Part shown: positions 16,399 to 25,244 of the stretch, piece by piece
Layout of the letters: each line of letters opens with the position of its first letter
How positions within the stretch are numbered: position 1 is the first letter of the stretch
Source: Bradyrhizobium sp. BRP22
GTDB taxonomy: Bacteria > Pseudomonadota > Alphaproteobacteria > Rhizobiales > Xanthobacteraceae
Reading direction: 5' to 3'
Assembly: GCF_020194175.1 (NCBI RefSeq)
Contig: NZ_JADYVX010000004.1
Location: 124,001 to 188,000, forward strand
Length of the DNA stretch: 64,000 nt
The notes under the pieces: model-generated
What the model was told of the DNA's origin: nothing
Database searches by the model: none
What the model saw: the letters and a program-made list of their open reading frames with translations, nothing else
Program-made: the position numbers and the translations under genes

Positions 16399-16424
16399 GA
16401 AAAAGCCCGCCTTGCGGCGGGCTC
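16399..16424 (-). terminator. Rho-independent terminator after the His-rich protein gene
   Basis: GCCCGCC (16405-16411), loop TTGC, GGCGGGC (16416-16422). On the minus strand the stem is followed by CTTTTTC, 8 bp past the stop of the gene at 16432. The plus-strand side has only a weak T-run. Confidence 0.8.
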
Positions 16425-16431
16425 TTGTATT

Positions 16432-16746
16432 TTACCAGCCCCGATATCCGCCGCCGCCGAAGCCGAAGGTTACGCTCGGGCCGCCATAGTAAGGTCGTCC
16501 ATAGTAGCCGTAGCTATTGCGGTACGGCCGATAGTAACCGTGGCGCCAGTGGTGGCGATGGCCCCAATGACGATGGCCCCAGTGGTGATGGTGATGCCAG
16601 TGCCGACGTTGCGAACTGAAGTCGGTCGACGACTGCGTCACGTCGGCTCCGCCTTTCGCCTTCACTCCGTTCTCTGCGGCGTTCGCAACTGATCCGCCAA
16701 CCAAAGCGGTCGCGCCAACTGCGATCGCGATCAGCAACTTTTTCAT
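16432..16746 (-). CDS. His/Gly/Tyr-rich secreted protein
   Basis: A 104-residue protein with a clear Sec signal peptide (MKKLLIAIAVGATALVGGSVANA, cleavage after ANA). The mature part has a short linker with TDFSSQRRHW, then a His/Trp-rich segment (HHHHHWGHRHWGHRHHW) and a Gly/Tyr/Pro-rich tail (YGRPYYGGP). There is no catalytic motif; the His cluster could bind divalent metals in the periplasm. GGGAG is 7 nt before the ATG. It shares a TD-x-S-x-x-RR junction with the protein at 55464, suggesting one family. A weak EcfG-like site (GGAAC-N16-CATT) lies upstream. Confidence 0.8.
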   Translation of the reverse strand: MKKLLIAIAVGATALVGGSVANAAENGVKAKGGADVTQSSTDFSSQRRHWHHHHHWGHRHWGHRHHWRHGYYRPYRNSYGYYGRPYYGGPSVTFGFGGGGYRGW

Positions 16747-17343
16747 ATGAACACTCCCGTTGTCGTGTGGAGGGCTAATGACGGCGAGGCTCATGCGTTC
16801 CGGAGTGCGACAATAAATCTCCGCCTAAGTCTTTGAATAAACGTTCATATTCATTAACGGGGCTTCATCGGGAGGCGCCGTCTCCATTCCGCCTCGACCC
16901 GGTCCAGGTCCTTCGGCAGCGACGGCGTCAAGCCCGGCAAAAGATACATCAGCATCCTGCAGACGATGACGATCGGCAGGACGTAATGGCCGACAAGATC
17001 TGGTTGGGCGTGAGGTGCTTCGGCGCGACGTCCCTCGGATAAAACCGCCGGTGGCGGCAGGGCGCCGCCTGCAGCTTCACGAACAATGAGGACATACCGT
17101 CTGCATCCTTTGCTGCGCCGCGACAGACGACGACTGGATATCCGGCTGCTGAAAGCCCGAATGGGATCGCCCTGAGGCCAAGTGCGACCTAAGGCTAAAT
17201 GCGACATCGCGTGGCTTGTCGGATGCTGGCAATGCGTCCAGACTGCGAAGAAAGTCGCTGGAATGCGGCATCGCTCCAGCGGTCGACAACGAAAAGAGCA
17301 CCAAAGTGCCGTTCGAACAACAACGCCGCCAGGGAGGACGTCC
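16747..17343. other. Intergenic region with a possible membrane-gene remnant
   Basis: The minus strand between about 17000 and 16854 encodes an appealing segment, HYVLPIVIVCRMLMYLLPGL followed by a basic amphipathic end and a stop, but it has no start or upstream continuation. It may be a relic. The right-hand part leads into the TRAP operon, with a GGGAGG ribosome site just before 17344. An inverted TGAA-N6-TTCA lies at about 16836. Nothing else is supported. Confidence 0.35.
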
Positions 17344-18471
17344 ATGACCGCAAAGTCTGAAAAGACCAAGACAACCCGTCGGAAATTTTTGCTCGCCGCG
17401 GGCGCCACCGGCGCCGCCGCTATCGCCATGCCGCAAGTCAGCCGGGCGCAGACAGCGACGCTGAAGATGCAGGGCTCGTGGGGCAAGGCTGATGTCTTCA
17501 ACGAGATGGCCGAAGATTATGTGAAGCGCGTCAACGAAATGGCCGGTGGCCGGCTGCGGATCGACTATCTGGTCGGCGGCTCGGTCGTGCATCCATTCCA
17601 GGTATTCGACGGCGTTCATGGTGGCCAGATCGACGCGGCACATACGGTAACGGTCTATTGGTACGGCAAGCACAAGGCGGCCTCGCTGTTCGGCACCGGC
17701 CCGGTGTTCGGCTTCAACGCCAACGAAGGCCTCGGCTGGATCCACAACGGCGGCGGCAAGGAACTGTTCGAGGAGCTGCAAACCAAGGTCATGAACGTCA
17801 ACATCAAGAGCTTCTTTGCCATGCCGATGCCGACCCAGCCGCTCGGCTGGTTCAAGAAGCCCATCACGAGCGACGCCGACCTCAAGGGCTTGAAGTATCG
17901 CACGGTGGGCCTTGCCGCCGATCTCTTCCAGGCGATGGGTGCATCCGTCGCGCAGCTTCCCGGCGGCGAAATCGTGCCTGCGATGGAGCGCGGCGTGATC
18001 GATGGGTTCGAGTTCAACAATCCGACCTCGGACCGGCGCTTCGGCGCGCAGGATGTCGCCAAGAATTACATGATGGGCAGCCACCATCAGGCGACGGAAT
18101 ATTTCGAGATCATGTTCAACCGGACGAAGTTCAACGCCCTGCCGAAAGAACAGCAGGCGATCCTGCAATACGCCGCCGAAGCCGCTTCCTCCGCCAACGA
18201 GTGGAAAGCCATGGACTATTATTCCAAGGACCTGCAGGAGCTGATCAACAAGGACAAGGTCAACGTCCTGCGGACGCCGAAGTCGGTGTTCGACGCGCAG
18301 ATCAAGGCCTGGGACGGTCTGATCGTCCAGCTCGGTTCGGACCCGTTCATGAAGAAGGTGATGGACTCCCAGAAGGAATGGGTGCGCCGCGTTGTTTACT
18401 ACAACATGTACAACGCAACGGACTACCGCGGCGCGTTCGAGCATCATTTCCCGGGCGTGCTCAAGGTCTGA
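17344..18471 (+). CDS. TRAP transporter substrate-binding protein (DctP family)
   Basis: A 375-residue protein with a twin-arginine-like signal peptide (TTRRKFLLAAGATGAAAIAMPQVSRA). The mature domain shows the DctP pattern: LKMQGSWGKADVFNEMAEDYVKRVNEMAGGRLRI, GQIDAAHT, the Arg-containing LKGLKYRTVGLAADLFQAMGASVAQLPGGEIVPAMERGVIDGFEFNNPTSD segment that clamps carboxylates, and a C-terminal helix. The GGGAGG ribosome site fixes the start. It begins an operon with DctQ and DctM proteins and an amidase. The specific conservation (PGGEIVPAMERG) is that of the subgroup binding mono- or keto-acids, so a carboxylate substrate is expected. Confidence 0.92.
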   Translation: MTAKSEKTKTTRRKFLLAAGATGAAAIAMPQVSRAQTATLKMQGSWGKADVFNEMAEDYVKRVNEMAGGRLRIDYLVGGSVVHPFQVFDGVHGGQIDAAHTVTVYWYGKHKAASLFGTGPVFGFNANEGLGWIHNGGGKELFEELQTKVMNVNIKSFFAMPMPTQPLGWFKKPITSDADLKGLKYRTVGLAADLFQAMGASVAQLPGGEIVPAMERGVIDGFEFNNPTSDRRFGAQDVAKNYMMGSHHQATEYFEIMFNRTKFNALPKEQQAILQYAAEAASSANEWKAMDYYSKDLQELINKDKVNVLRTPKSVFDAQIKAWDGLIVQLGSDPFMKKVMDSQKEWVRRVVYYNMYNATDYRGAFEHHFPGVLKV

Positions 18472-18591
18472 CGGCTCTCGCAGCGCGGCGCCGACGCTGC
18501 ATGATGACGGACGGCGCAGTTGACGCGCCGTCCAGCCACGAATCGGGAGGGGGGACATCCGGATGTGCTGCGCGAAGCGAGTACAACTCGC

Positions 18592-19194
18592 ATGACGAAG
18601 TTTCTGTTCTTCATCGATGAGCTCAGCACCTGGGTCGGCAAGGCGTTCGCCTGGCTGATTCTCGTTCTTACGCTGGGCGTCAGCTACGAGGTGTTCGTGC
18701 GCTATGTACTGCGCGCGCCGACCACCTGGGCTTTCGACATCAGCTACATCACCTATGGCGCGATGTTTCTGATGGCCGGTGCATATACGCTCTCGCGCAA
18801 CGGCCATGTGCGCGCCGATGTGGTCTACCGCCTCTGGTCGCCGCGCACTCAGGCGGCGATGGACCTTGTTCTCTACATTCTGTTCTTCCTGCCGGCGATC
18901 GCGGCGCTGATGTATTCCGGCTGGAATTATGCCCAGATGTCGGTGCGCTTCCGCGAAGTCAGCATCTTCAGTCCGGCCGGCGTGCCGGTGTTTCCGCTGA
19001 AAGCGCTGATCCCGCTCACCGGCTTCCTGCTGTTCCTGCAGGGATTCGCGGAAATCATTCGCTGTGTGCTGTGCATCCGCACCGGCCGCTGGCCGCAACG
19101 CTTGCACGACGTGGAGGAGACCGAGAGCATCGTCATCCAACAACACCAGCAACAGGCGGCTGCACAGCGGAGCGAGAAGGGAGCAGGCACATGA
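18592..19194 (+). CDS. TRAP transporter small permease (DctQ family)
   Basis: A 200-residue protein with four transmembrane helices (AFAWLILVLTLGVSYEVFVRYVLRAPTTWAFDISYI in the first two, then DLVLYILFFLPAIAALMY and PLKALIPLTGFLLFLQGFAEII). The VRYVLRAPTTWAFDI motif is typical of DctQ. Its Gln/His-rich C-terminal tail overlaps the DctM start by 4 bp (ATGA), indicating translational coupling. The 5' end has no strong ribosome site; the ATG at 18592 follows the membrane-protein consensus start. Confidence 0.92.
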   Translation: MTKFLFFIDELSTWVGKAFAWLILVLTLGVSYEVFVRYVLRAPTTWAFDISYITYGAMFLMAGAYTLSRNGHVRADVVYRLWSPRTQAAMDLVLYILFFLPAIAALMYSGWNYAQMSVRFREVSIFSPAGVPVFPLKALIPLTGFLLFLQGFAEIIRCVLCIRTGRWPQRLHDVEETESIVIQQHQQQAAAQRSEKGAGT

Positions 19195-20540
19195 CCGATC
19201 CTCAACTCGGCATGCTGATGCTGGGCCTGTTCATCTTCATCATCATGCTCGGCTTCCCGATCGCCTTCACGCTGATGGCGATGGGCGTCGCATTCGGCTA
19301 CTATGCCTACTACACTCCCGGTCAGGAGTTCTTCCAGAATCGCATCTTCACGCTTCTGGTGCAGAAGACGTTCGAGGTCACATCCAGCGACGTGCTGGTC
19401 GCGGTTCCGCTGTTCCTGTTCATGGGTTATCTGGTCGAGCGTGCAAACATTCTCGACCGCCTGTTCTATTCGCTGCAGTTGTCGATGAAGAACGTGCCGG
19501 GCGCGCTTGCGGTGGCCACGCTGATCACCTGCGCGATGTTCGCGACCGCCACCGGCATCGTGGGCGCCGTCGTCACGCTAATGGGCCTGCTCGCTTTGCC
19601 CGCGATGCTGCGAGCTGGCTACGACACCAAGCTGTCGGCAGGCGTAGTCTGCGCCGGCGGCTGCCTCGGTATCCTTATTCCGCCGAGCATTCTCCTGATC
19701 GTCTATGCGGCTACCGCGGGCGTTTCGGCGGTCAAGCTTTACGCGGCGGCGTTCTTTCCGGGCTTTCTGCTGGCCGGCTTCTACGTCCTCTATGCGATGG
19801 CGCGCGCGATCATCAATCCCGCGCTCGCGCCGAAACTGCCGCCCGAGCAGGCCAATGTGCCGATCACCAAGGTCATCTGGGCACTCACCACGTCATTCCT
19901 GCCGCTTGCGTTGCTCATCGTTTCGGTGCTCGGCGCGATCCTGTTCGGCCTGGCGACGCCGTCCGAGGCGGCCGCTGTAGGTGCCCTCATGAGCATCGTT
20001 CTGGCCGCGGCCTATCGTTCGCTCAACTACGAGATGATGCGCGAATCGGTATATCTGACCGTGCGTGCCACTGCGATGGTCTGCTATCTGTTCATCGGAT
20101 CGTGGACGTTTTCCGCGGTGTTTGCCGTGCTCGGCGGACAGGCGGTGGTGGAGCAGTTCTTCACCTCGCTGAACCTATCGCCGATCCAGTTCCTGCTGTT
20201 GACCCAGTTGATCATTTTTCTGCTCGGCTGGCCGCTGGAATGGACCGAGATCATCATCATCTTCGTGCCGATCTTCCTGCCGCTGCTTCCCCAGTACGGC
20301 ATCGATCCGATCTTCTTCGGCATCCTGGTCGCACTGAACACACAGACCGCGTTCAATACGCCGCCCGTCGCGATGGCCGCCTTCTACCTGAAGGGCGTGG
20401 CGCCGCCGCAGGTGAAGCTCACCGACATCTTCTCCGGCGCGCTTCCCTTTGTCGGCCTGGTCTTCCTCACCATGGCGCTGGTCTACATCTTCCCGGACAT
20501 TGCATTGTGGTTGCCAAGCTATCTCTATGGATCGCGGTGA
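19191..20540 (+). CDS. TRAP transporter large permease (DctM family)
   Basis: A 449-residue protein with about 12 transmembrane segments. Recognisable DctM features: GFPIAFTLMAMGVAFGYYAYY, SSDVLVAVPLFLFMGYLVERANIL, CAGGCLGILIPPSILLIVYA, and GLATPSEAAAVGALMS. With DctP and DctQ it forms a complete Na+-coupled TRAP importer. The start overlaps the DctQ stop. The amidase gene starts 30 bp downstream, suggesting that the imported compound contains, or is converted to, an amide or acid. Confidence 0.94.
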   Translation: MTDPQLGMLMLGLFIFIIMLGFPIAFTLMAMGVAFGYYAYYTPGQEFFQNRIFTLLVQKTFEVTSSDVLVAVPLFLFMGYLVERANILDRLFYSLQLSMKNVPGALAVATLITCAMFATATGIVGAVVTLMGLLALPAMLRAGYDTKLSAGVVCAGGCLGILIPPSILLIVYAATAGVSAVKLYAAAFFPGFLLAGFYVLYAMARAIINPALAPKLPPEQANVPITKVIWALTTSFLPLALLIVSVLGAILFGLATPSEAAAVGALMSIVLAAAYRSLNYEMMRESVYLTVRATAMVCYLFIGSWTFSAVFAVLGGQAVVEQFFTSLNLSPIQFLLLTQLIIFLLGWPLEWTEIIIIFVPIFLPLLPQYGIDPIFFGILVALNTQTAFNTPPVAMAAFYLKGVAPPQVKLTDIFSGALPFVGLVFLTMALVYIFPDIALWLPSYLYGSR

Positions 20541-20570
20541 GCTGCCTGGTCAGCCGATGAAAGGGTACGC

Positions 20571-21971
20571 ATGAGTCTCAATGCGCTGGGCCTCGCGGAA
20601 GCCGCGGCCGGCATCCGCGACGGCCGGTTCAGTTCGGCGGAGCTTGTCGGAGACTGCCTCGAGCGCACCGATGAGGTCGATCGCGATGTCCAGGCGTGGG
20701 CGTTCCTCGATCGTGACCATGCGATGCGGCAGGCCGAGGCCGCGGACGATCATCGCAAGCAGGGCAAGCCTGTAGGCCCATTGCATGGCGTGCCGGTGGG
20801 CATCAAGGATATCTTCGACACCGCCGACATGCCGACGGAGTTCGGATCAGAGCTGTGGGCCGGGCGCACGCCGCGGCGCGATGCGGCGGCTGTGGCGCGT
20901 CTGCGCGCGGCAGGAGCTGTGATCCTCGGCAAGACGGTGACGACCGAGTATGCCTATTACCATCCGGGCAAGACCCGAAATCCGCACAATGCGGATCGCA
21001 CACCGGGCGGATCGTCCTCGGGCTCCGCCGCGGCTGTCGCGGCGCTGATGGTGCCAGGTGCCATCGGCTTGCAGACCAACGGCTCGGTGATCCGCCCCGC
21101 CGCTTTCTGCGGCGTGGTCGGCTTCAAGCCCAGCCATGGCCTCATTCCGCGCAGCGGCGCGCTCGAACTGTCGCGCACGCTCGATCATGTCGGCGTGTTC
21201 GGGCGCAGCGTCGAGGACGTCGCCCTGCTGGCCGAGGTGATGGTCGGGTTCGACGAAGAGGATCCGGACACACGGCCCGTTCCGCGGCCGCCATTTTCCG
21301 CCACAGCGGCGAGCGAGCCGCCATTGCCGCCGCGATTTGCCTTCGTGCGCTCTGCGGTTTGGGAGCAGGCCGAGCCGGTGACGCGTGAAGCCTTTGCCGA
21401 GCTTGTCGAGGCCTTGGGCGAAGCATCGAGCGAAGTCGAGCTTGGGCCGGGCTTCGAGAAGGCGATCGAGATGCACCGTGTGATCATGGAGGTCGATATG
21501 GCGCACAATCTCCGCCGCGATTACGAGAGAGGCGGCGACCAGCTCAGCACACCGCTGCGGCAGGCGATCGAACGCGGCCGCGCGCATCTCGCGGTGGATT
21601 ATTGCAACTCCATGGCCGGCATCACCCGGCTCAACCAGGTTCTTGATTCTGTATTCGACGAGTACGACGCCGTCCTGACGCCGGCTGCGCCGGGCGAGGC
21701 ACCCGGTATCGAGACGACCGGCAGCCCGATTTTCTGCACGACCTGGACCTATCTCGGTGTGCCCGCCGTCAGCCTGCCGTTGATGAGGTCCGAAGCCGGC
21801 CTTCCGCTTGCCGTCCAGCTTGTCGGCCGCCGCGGGAACGATGCCCGCCTGTTGCGCACCGCGCGCTGGCTTGTCGACAATGTCGCGCGCACCAGTCGCA
21901 GCGGCCGGCGCAAAGTCACGACCGTTGGATCGAAGCCGGCGCTTGGCGCGCAGGGAAGGAAAGCGCAATGA
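20571..21971 (+). CDS. Amidase (amidase signature family)
   Basis: A 466-residue enzyme with the Ser-cisSer-Lys triad: Lys79 in GVPVGIKDIFD, cis-Ser150 in GGSSSGSAAAVAA, and nucleophile Ser172 in QTNGSVIRPAAFCGVVGFKPSHG. It hydrolyses a carboxamide to acid plus ammonia or amine in the cytoplasm. The last gene of functional weight in the TRAP operon; it likely processes the transported substrate. Its stop overlaps the start of a 57-residue membrane protein (ATGA). The family includes Glu-tRNA(Gln) amidotransferase A, but the operon context favours a catabolic amidase. Confidence 0.93.
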   Translation: MSLNALGLAEAAAGIRDGRFSSAELVGDCLERTDEVDRDVQAWAFLDRDHAMRQAEAADDHRKQGKPVGPLHGVPVGIKDIFDTADMPTEFGSELWAGRTPRRDAAAVARLRAAGAVILGKTVTTEYAYYHPGKTRNPHNADRTPGGSSSGSAAAVAALMVPGAIGLQTNGSVIRPAAFCGVVGFKPSHGLIPRSGALELSRTLDHVGVFGRSVEDVALLAEVMVGFDEEDPDTRPVPRPPFSATAASEPPLPPRFAFVRSAVWEQAEPVTREAFAELVEALGEASSEVELGPGFEKAIEMHRVIMEVDMAHNLRRDYERGGDQLSTPLRQAIERGRAHLAVDYCNSMAGITRLNQVLDSVFDEYDAVLTPAAPGEAPGIETTGSPIFCTTWTYLGVPAVSLPLMRSEAGLPLAVQLVGRRGNDARLLRTARWLVDNVARTSRSGRRKVTTVGSKPALGAQGRKAQ

Positions 21972-22141
21972 CCAATCTGATCACCGGAATCATCGGTCTC
22001 GGGCTTGTGATGACATTTTTGGGAATCTTGTTGATTTGGGTCAAAGCCATCCCGCTCATCGTTATTGTCGTAGTCGTGATGATTCTGGCGGTGATCGATT
22101 TCGCACAATCGCTGCGGGCGGGGAACGGCGCGCGTCGCTGA
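21968..22141 (+). CDS. Small hydrophobic membrane protein, 57 residues
   Basis: The ATG overlaps the amidase stop (ATGA), with GGAAGG about 9 nt upstream. The protein consists almost entirely of two hydrophobic helices (NLITGIIGLGLVMTFLGILLIW and IPLIVIVVVVMILAVIDFA) joined by a short VK loop and ending in a basic QSLRAGNGARR tail. Coupled translation and helix composition support a real gene. I do not recognise the family; it might be an accessory subunit of the TRAP system or an unrelated small membrane protein. Confidence 0.65.
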   Translation: MTNLITGIIGLGLVMTFLGILLIWVKAIPLIVIVVVVMILAVIDFAQSLRAGNGARR

Positions 22142-22218
22142 CATCAGGCTGGTTCGCCGATAAGGGGAGCGCGATCGCCACGATCCGCCCACAGCCATCG
22201 GCAGGATGCTGCGGCCGC

Positions 22219-22461
22219 TCAGTTGTTGAACTGGACCCCGATCCGCTTCTCTTTTCTCCAGACGACACGGCAGGGCCGTTGAAGGCGCTCGGATTCGACC
22301 ACCAGAGTGAAGCGCTCGGGAATGCCGAGTGGCGATGCCACATCCAGCGCAGCGCCCCTTTCTGAGAGATTGCAGACCGTACAATCGATCGCGCCGCCGC
22401 CGAACGAGATCGTGCCCGCCTTCAACGTACGATGTCGCTGATTGCTTCTTCGCTCTTCCAT
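22219..22461 (-). CDS. PilZ domain protein
   Basis: An 80-residue single PilZ domain: the N-terminal RRSNQRHR (Rx3-4R c-di-GMP motif), a DCTVCNLSERGAALDV strand-turn with the D/NxSxxG motif, and the C-terminal RVVWRKEKRIGVQF strands. It should bind cyclic di-GMP in the cytoplasm. It is monocistronic. The 190 bp upstream hold nothing else recognisable. Confidence 0.88.
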   Translation of the reverse strand: MEERRSNQRHRTLKAGTISFGGGAIDCTVCNLSERGAALDVASPLGIPERFTLVVESERLQRPCRVVWRKEKRIGVQFNN

Positions 22462-22654
22462 CGTGGTCTCCGCGTGTGCCGGAGAGCTGCAATTGCCCCG
22501 ACATTGCAGATTGGAAGCGAGCCTGTCCGAGAGGTGATCTGGCCGTCCAACAGCAGCCGGTGCAGTAAGTGATAGCGCCGTGGTTAACGAAGCGCCACGG
22601 TGCCCAGACGAAACGCCTAGATTTTATTGCGATGCAATGCGGCCGATTATCATG

Positions 22655-23674
22655 CTAAGACGACTCTGCCGTCCGCGCCCGTCGCCCCTCGATCGGATAG
22701 GCCGGATCGTTGTAGCCGGGTGTGGAAGGATGCCCGCTCACGACGAGCCGGTCGATCAGCGCCTCGTCTTCGGCGGTGAAGCGATAGTCGAGCGCGCGGA
22801 TGTAGTCGTCCCATTGCGCTTCCGTGCGCGGGCCGGCGATCACGGCAGAGACGAACAACGAATTCAGGACCCAGGCGACGGCGAATTGCGCCGCCGTGAT
22901 GCCGCGGGCCTCGGCATATTGCCTGATCTCCTGCGCCAGCTTCAGTGATTCCGACCGCCACTCGGTCTGCATCATCCGGGTATCGCTGCGGCCGGCGCGG
23001 GTGTCCTTGTCGGGGATGGCATCGGGGCGGTATTTGCCGGTCAGCACGCCGCGTGCGAGCGGGCTATAGGGCACCACCCCGAGCCCATAATAGCCGCAGG
23101 CCGGAAGATGCTCGACCTCGGGCATGCGGTTCACCGCGTTGTAATAGGGCTGGCTCACGATCGGGCGGTCGAGGCCGAGCCGGTCGCAGATGCTGCAGAT
23201 CTCGGCGACGCGCCAGGCGCGGTAGTTCGAGACGCCGAAATAGCGCACTTTGCCCTGCCTGATCAGGTCGCCGATCGTGCGCACGGTCTCTTCGAGCGGC
23301 GTCGTGTGGTCTTCCTTGTGCAGGTAGTAGATGTCGATATAGTCGGTGCCGAGCCGCGTCAGGCTCGCCTCCGCCGCCTGCAGCACCCAGCGTCGCGACA
23401 ACCCGCCAAAATTGGGATCGTCGCCGATCTGATTGGCCAGCTTGGTGGCGAGGATCCAGTTCGGCCTGCTGTTGGCGATGGCGCGGCCGACCACCTGCTC
23501 GGAGTTTCCGCCATTATAGGCATCGGCGGTGTCGATGAAATTGACGCCGGCCTCGCGCGCTTTTGCGATGATCCGCGCCGAGGTCGCCTCGTCGGTGGGG
23601 CCGCCGAACATCATGGTGCCCAGGCAGATCGGCGAAATCTTCAGGCCGCTGCGGCCGAGTGGACGGTACTGCAT
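22655..23674 (-). CDS. Aldo/keto reductase
   Basis: A 339-residue (beta/alpha)8 NADPH-dependent oxidoreductase. The catalytic tetrad is visible: Asp and Tyr in FIDTADAYNGG, Lys in LATKLA and His in IYYLHKED. FGVSNYRAWRVAEI and the C-terminal GPRTEAQWDDYIRAL segment bind NADP. The subgroup resembles YdjG/YajO-type reductases of broad aldehyde specificity. It is monocistronic; a repeat lies 18 bp upstream of the start. Confidence 0.93.
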   Translation of the reverse strand: MQYRPLGRSGLKISPICLGTMMFGGPTDEATSARIIAKAREAGVNFIDTADAYNGGNSEQVVGRAIANSRPNWILATKLANQIGDDPNFGGLSRRWVLQAAEASLTRLGTDYIDIYYLHKEDHTTPLEETVRTIGDLIRQGKVRYFGVSNYRAWRVAEICSICDRLGLDRPIVSQPYYNAVNRMPEVEHLPACGYYGLGVVPYSPLARGVLTGKYRPDAIPDKDTRAGRSDTRMMQTEWRSESLKLAQEIRQYAEARGITAAQFAVAWVLNSLFVSAVIAGPRTEAQWDDYIRALDYRFTAEDEALIDRLVVSGHPSTPGYNDPAYPIEGRRARTAESS

Positions 23675-23691
23675 CGTCTGCTCCTCCTGGA

Positions 23692-23772
23692 GTCATTCCG
23701 GGGCGATGCGGAGCATCGAACCCGGAATCTCGAGATTCCGGGTCTGGTGCTGGCGCACCATCCCGGAATGAC
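23692..23772 (+). repeat. Dispersed repeat family F (GTCATTCCGGGGCGATGCG), copy 1
   Basis: GTCATTCCGGGGCGATGCG opens and CCCGGAATGAC closes, with a central CCCGGAATCTCGAGATTCCGGG perfect palindrome. A near-identical copy lies at 41563-41642. Confidence 0.88.
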
Positions 23773-23777
23773 GAACG

Positions 23778-24206
23778 CTACGCCTGTTCGCTCTTCAGTA
23801 TCTTGAACACGCCGTTCGCCATGGCGATGCAGCGTCTGTCGACGGTGACTTCCGTGGTGATGAAGATCAGGCTCCTGGTCGAGCGCACCACGCGCGGCCT
23901 CGAGATCAAGATTTCGCCGATCTTGCCGGCCTCCACAAAATGGGTATCGAGCTGCACGGTCGCCAGCGTCGGCTTGCCCGAGACGTAGCGGGCGGTCATG
24001 CCGCAGGTGCGGTCTGCGAAGGTCATGATCACGCCGCCTTGCACCAGGCCGCGGCGATTGTGATGCTTGTCTTCGGTGATCAATGCATATTCATGCTCTT
24101 CGCCGACGAGGCGCTGCCACAGCGGCCCGACCAGATGCAGGAAGCCGGATGTATCGACAATCTTCCAGCCGTCGGATTTGAGCTTTTCCGCGGCATGTTT
24201 CGTCAT
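23778..24206 (-). CDS. Hotdog-fold thioesterase (PaaI family)
   Basis: A 142-residue hotdog protein: GLVQGGVIMTFADRTCGMTARY carries the PaaI-type GG-x-x-x-x-D/E helix, followed by THFVEAGKIGEILISRPRVVRSTRSLIFITTEVTV. It hydrolyses an acyl-CoA thioester of unknown chain. The start at 24206 gives the full-length family size. It is divergent from the NUDIX gene across 75 bp. Confidence 0.88.
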   Translation of the reverse strand: MTKHAAEKLKSDGWKIVDTSGFLHLVGPLWQRLVGEEHEYALITEDKHHNRRGLVQGGVIMTFADRTCGMTARYVSGKPTLATVQLDTHFVEAGKIGEILISRPRVVRSTRSLIFITTEVTVDRRCIAMANGVFKILKSEQA

Positions 24207-24281
24207 GTGATGCTTTCCGTGGCCAAGGCGTGATATCAGGTCGTCATTTCATTGAACGCGGGACTGTTGTAGTCAAGATCA

Positions 24282-24905
24282 ATGGCCCGCTCATTTGATG
24301 ATGCCACCCGGCGGAATATCGCAGAGCTCTGTGCGGCGTTCACGCGCCTGCCGGATGACAGTGCGCCGCTGCTCAAACGCGCGGCGGTCGCGATCGCGCT
24401 CACGAGAGGCGAGGGCGAGGAGACCGCGTTCCTGCTCACCCGCCGCGCGGCCGGCCTGCGCAACCACAGCGCGCAATGGGCGCTGCCCGGCGGACGCTGC
24501 GATGCTGGCGAGACGCAGGCGGAAGCGGCGCTGCGCGAGCTGCACGAAGAGCTCGGCCTGCGCGTCGATGACGGCGATGTGCTCGGCGTGCTCGACGATT
24601 ATCCGACCCGCTCCGGCTATCTGATCACGCCGGTCGTGGTGTGGGTCTCGAGCCGGGCGCGGATCGTGCCCAATCCGGACGAAGTCGCCTCGGTCCATCG
24701 CATCACGCTCGAAGCGATCGAGGCGGAGGACGCGTTCAGCTTCACCACCATTCCCGAAAGCGTCAGGCGCGTGATCCGCTTCCGTCACGCCGACCAGCAC
24801 ATCCACGCGCCGACAGCCGCCTTGATCTACCAGTTCCGCGAGGTGCTGGCCGGCCGCGACACCCGCGTCGCCGATCTCGAGCAGCCGGTATTCGCCTGGA
24901 AATAG
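24282..24905 (+). CDS. NUDIX hydrolase (CoA pyrophosphatase-like)
   Basis: A 207-residue protein with a complete Nudix box (GGRCDAGETQAEAALRELHEELGL). The UPF0035-type prefix (VAIALTRGEGEETAFLLTRRAAGLRNHSAQWALPGG) and size match the CoA/NADH pyrophosphatase YeaB/NudL group. It cleaves a nucleoside-diphosphate-linked compound in the cytoplasm. It is transcribed away from the thioesterase, which is functionally compatible (CoA metabolism), but co-regulation is inference. Confidence 0.92.
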   Translation: MARSFDDATRRNIAELCAAFTRLPDDSAPLLKRAAVAIALTRGEGEETAFLLTRRAAGLRNHSAQWALPGGRCDAGETQAEAALRELHEELGLRVDDGDVLGVLDDYPTRSGYLITPVVVWVSSRARIVPNPDEVASVHRITLEAIEAEDAFSFTTIPESVRRVIRFRHADQHIHAPTAALIYQFREVLAGRDTRVADLEQPVFAWK

Positions 24906-24971
24906 GGCGAGCGATCTCCGTCATCATTGCTGTGGCAGTGACGTGCAGGGAGCAGCGAACTCGAGTCTATC

Positions 24972-25070
24972 CCCTCACCCTGAGGAGAGCGCGGAGCGCT
25001 CGTCTCGAAGGGCGAGGCCATCGGCCGGGCCTCATGGTTCGAGACGCGCTGCGCGCTCCTCACCATGAGG
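24972..25070 (+). repeat. Dispersed repeat family D, copy 2, in a 340-bp gap
   Basis: CCCTCACCCTGAGGAG through CTCCTCACCATGAGG, with GGTTCGAGACGCGCTGCGCG inside. The rest of the gap (24906-25244) is the leader of the following receptor gene and shows no other feature. Confidence 0.8.
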
Positions 25071-25244
25071 GTCCAGTAGCACGTCGCGATGGACTGCTTC
25101 GCTGAGCCTGTCATCGGGCGGCGCATTCGCGCCGACCCGGTGGCGCGCCATGACGAGCCGGCACGTCCGAACCCTGGTTGCCGATGCCAGGCGTTTGGGT
25201 GACAATGCGCCCACAACAAAAAACATCAGGGGAGGCTTTCGGAC

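Noticed and set aside
16777..16801. GGAAC-N16-CATT upstream of the His-rich gene as a promoter
   Set aside because: One mismatch in the GTT core; mentioned only in the gene entry.
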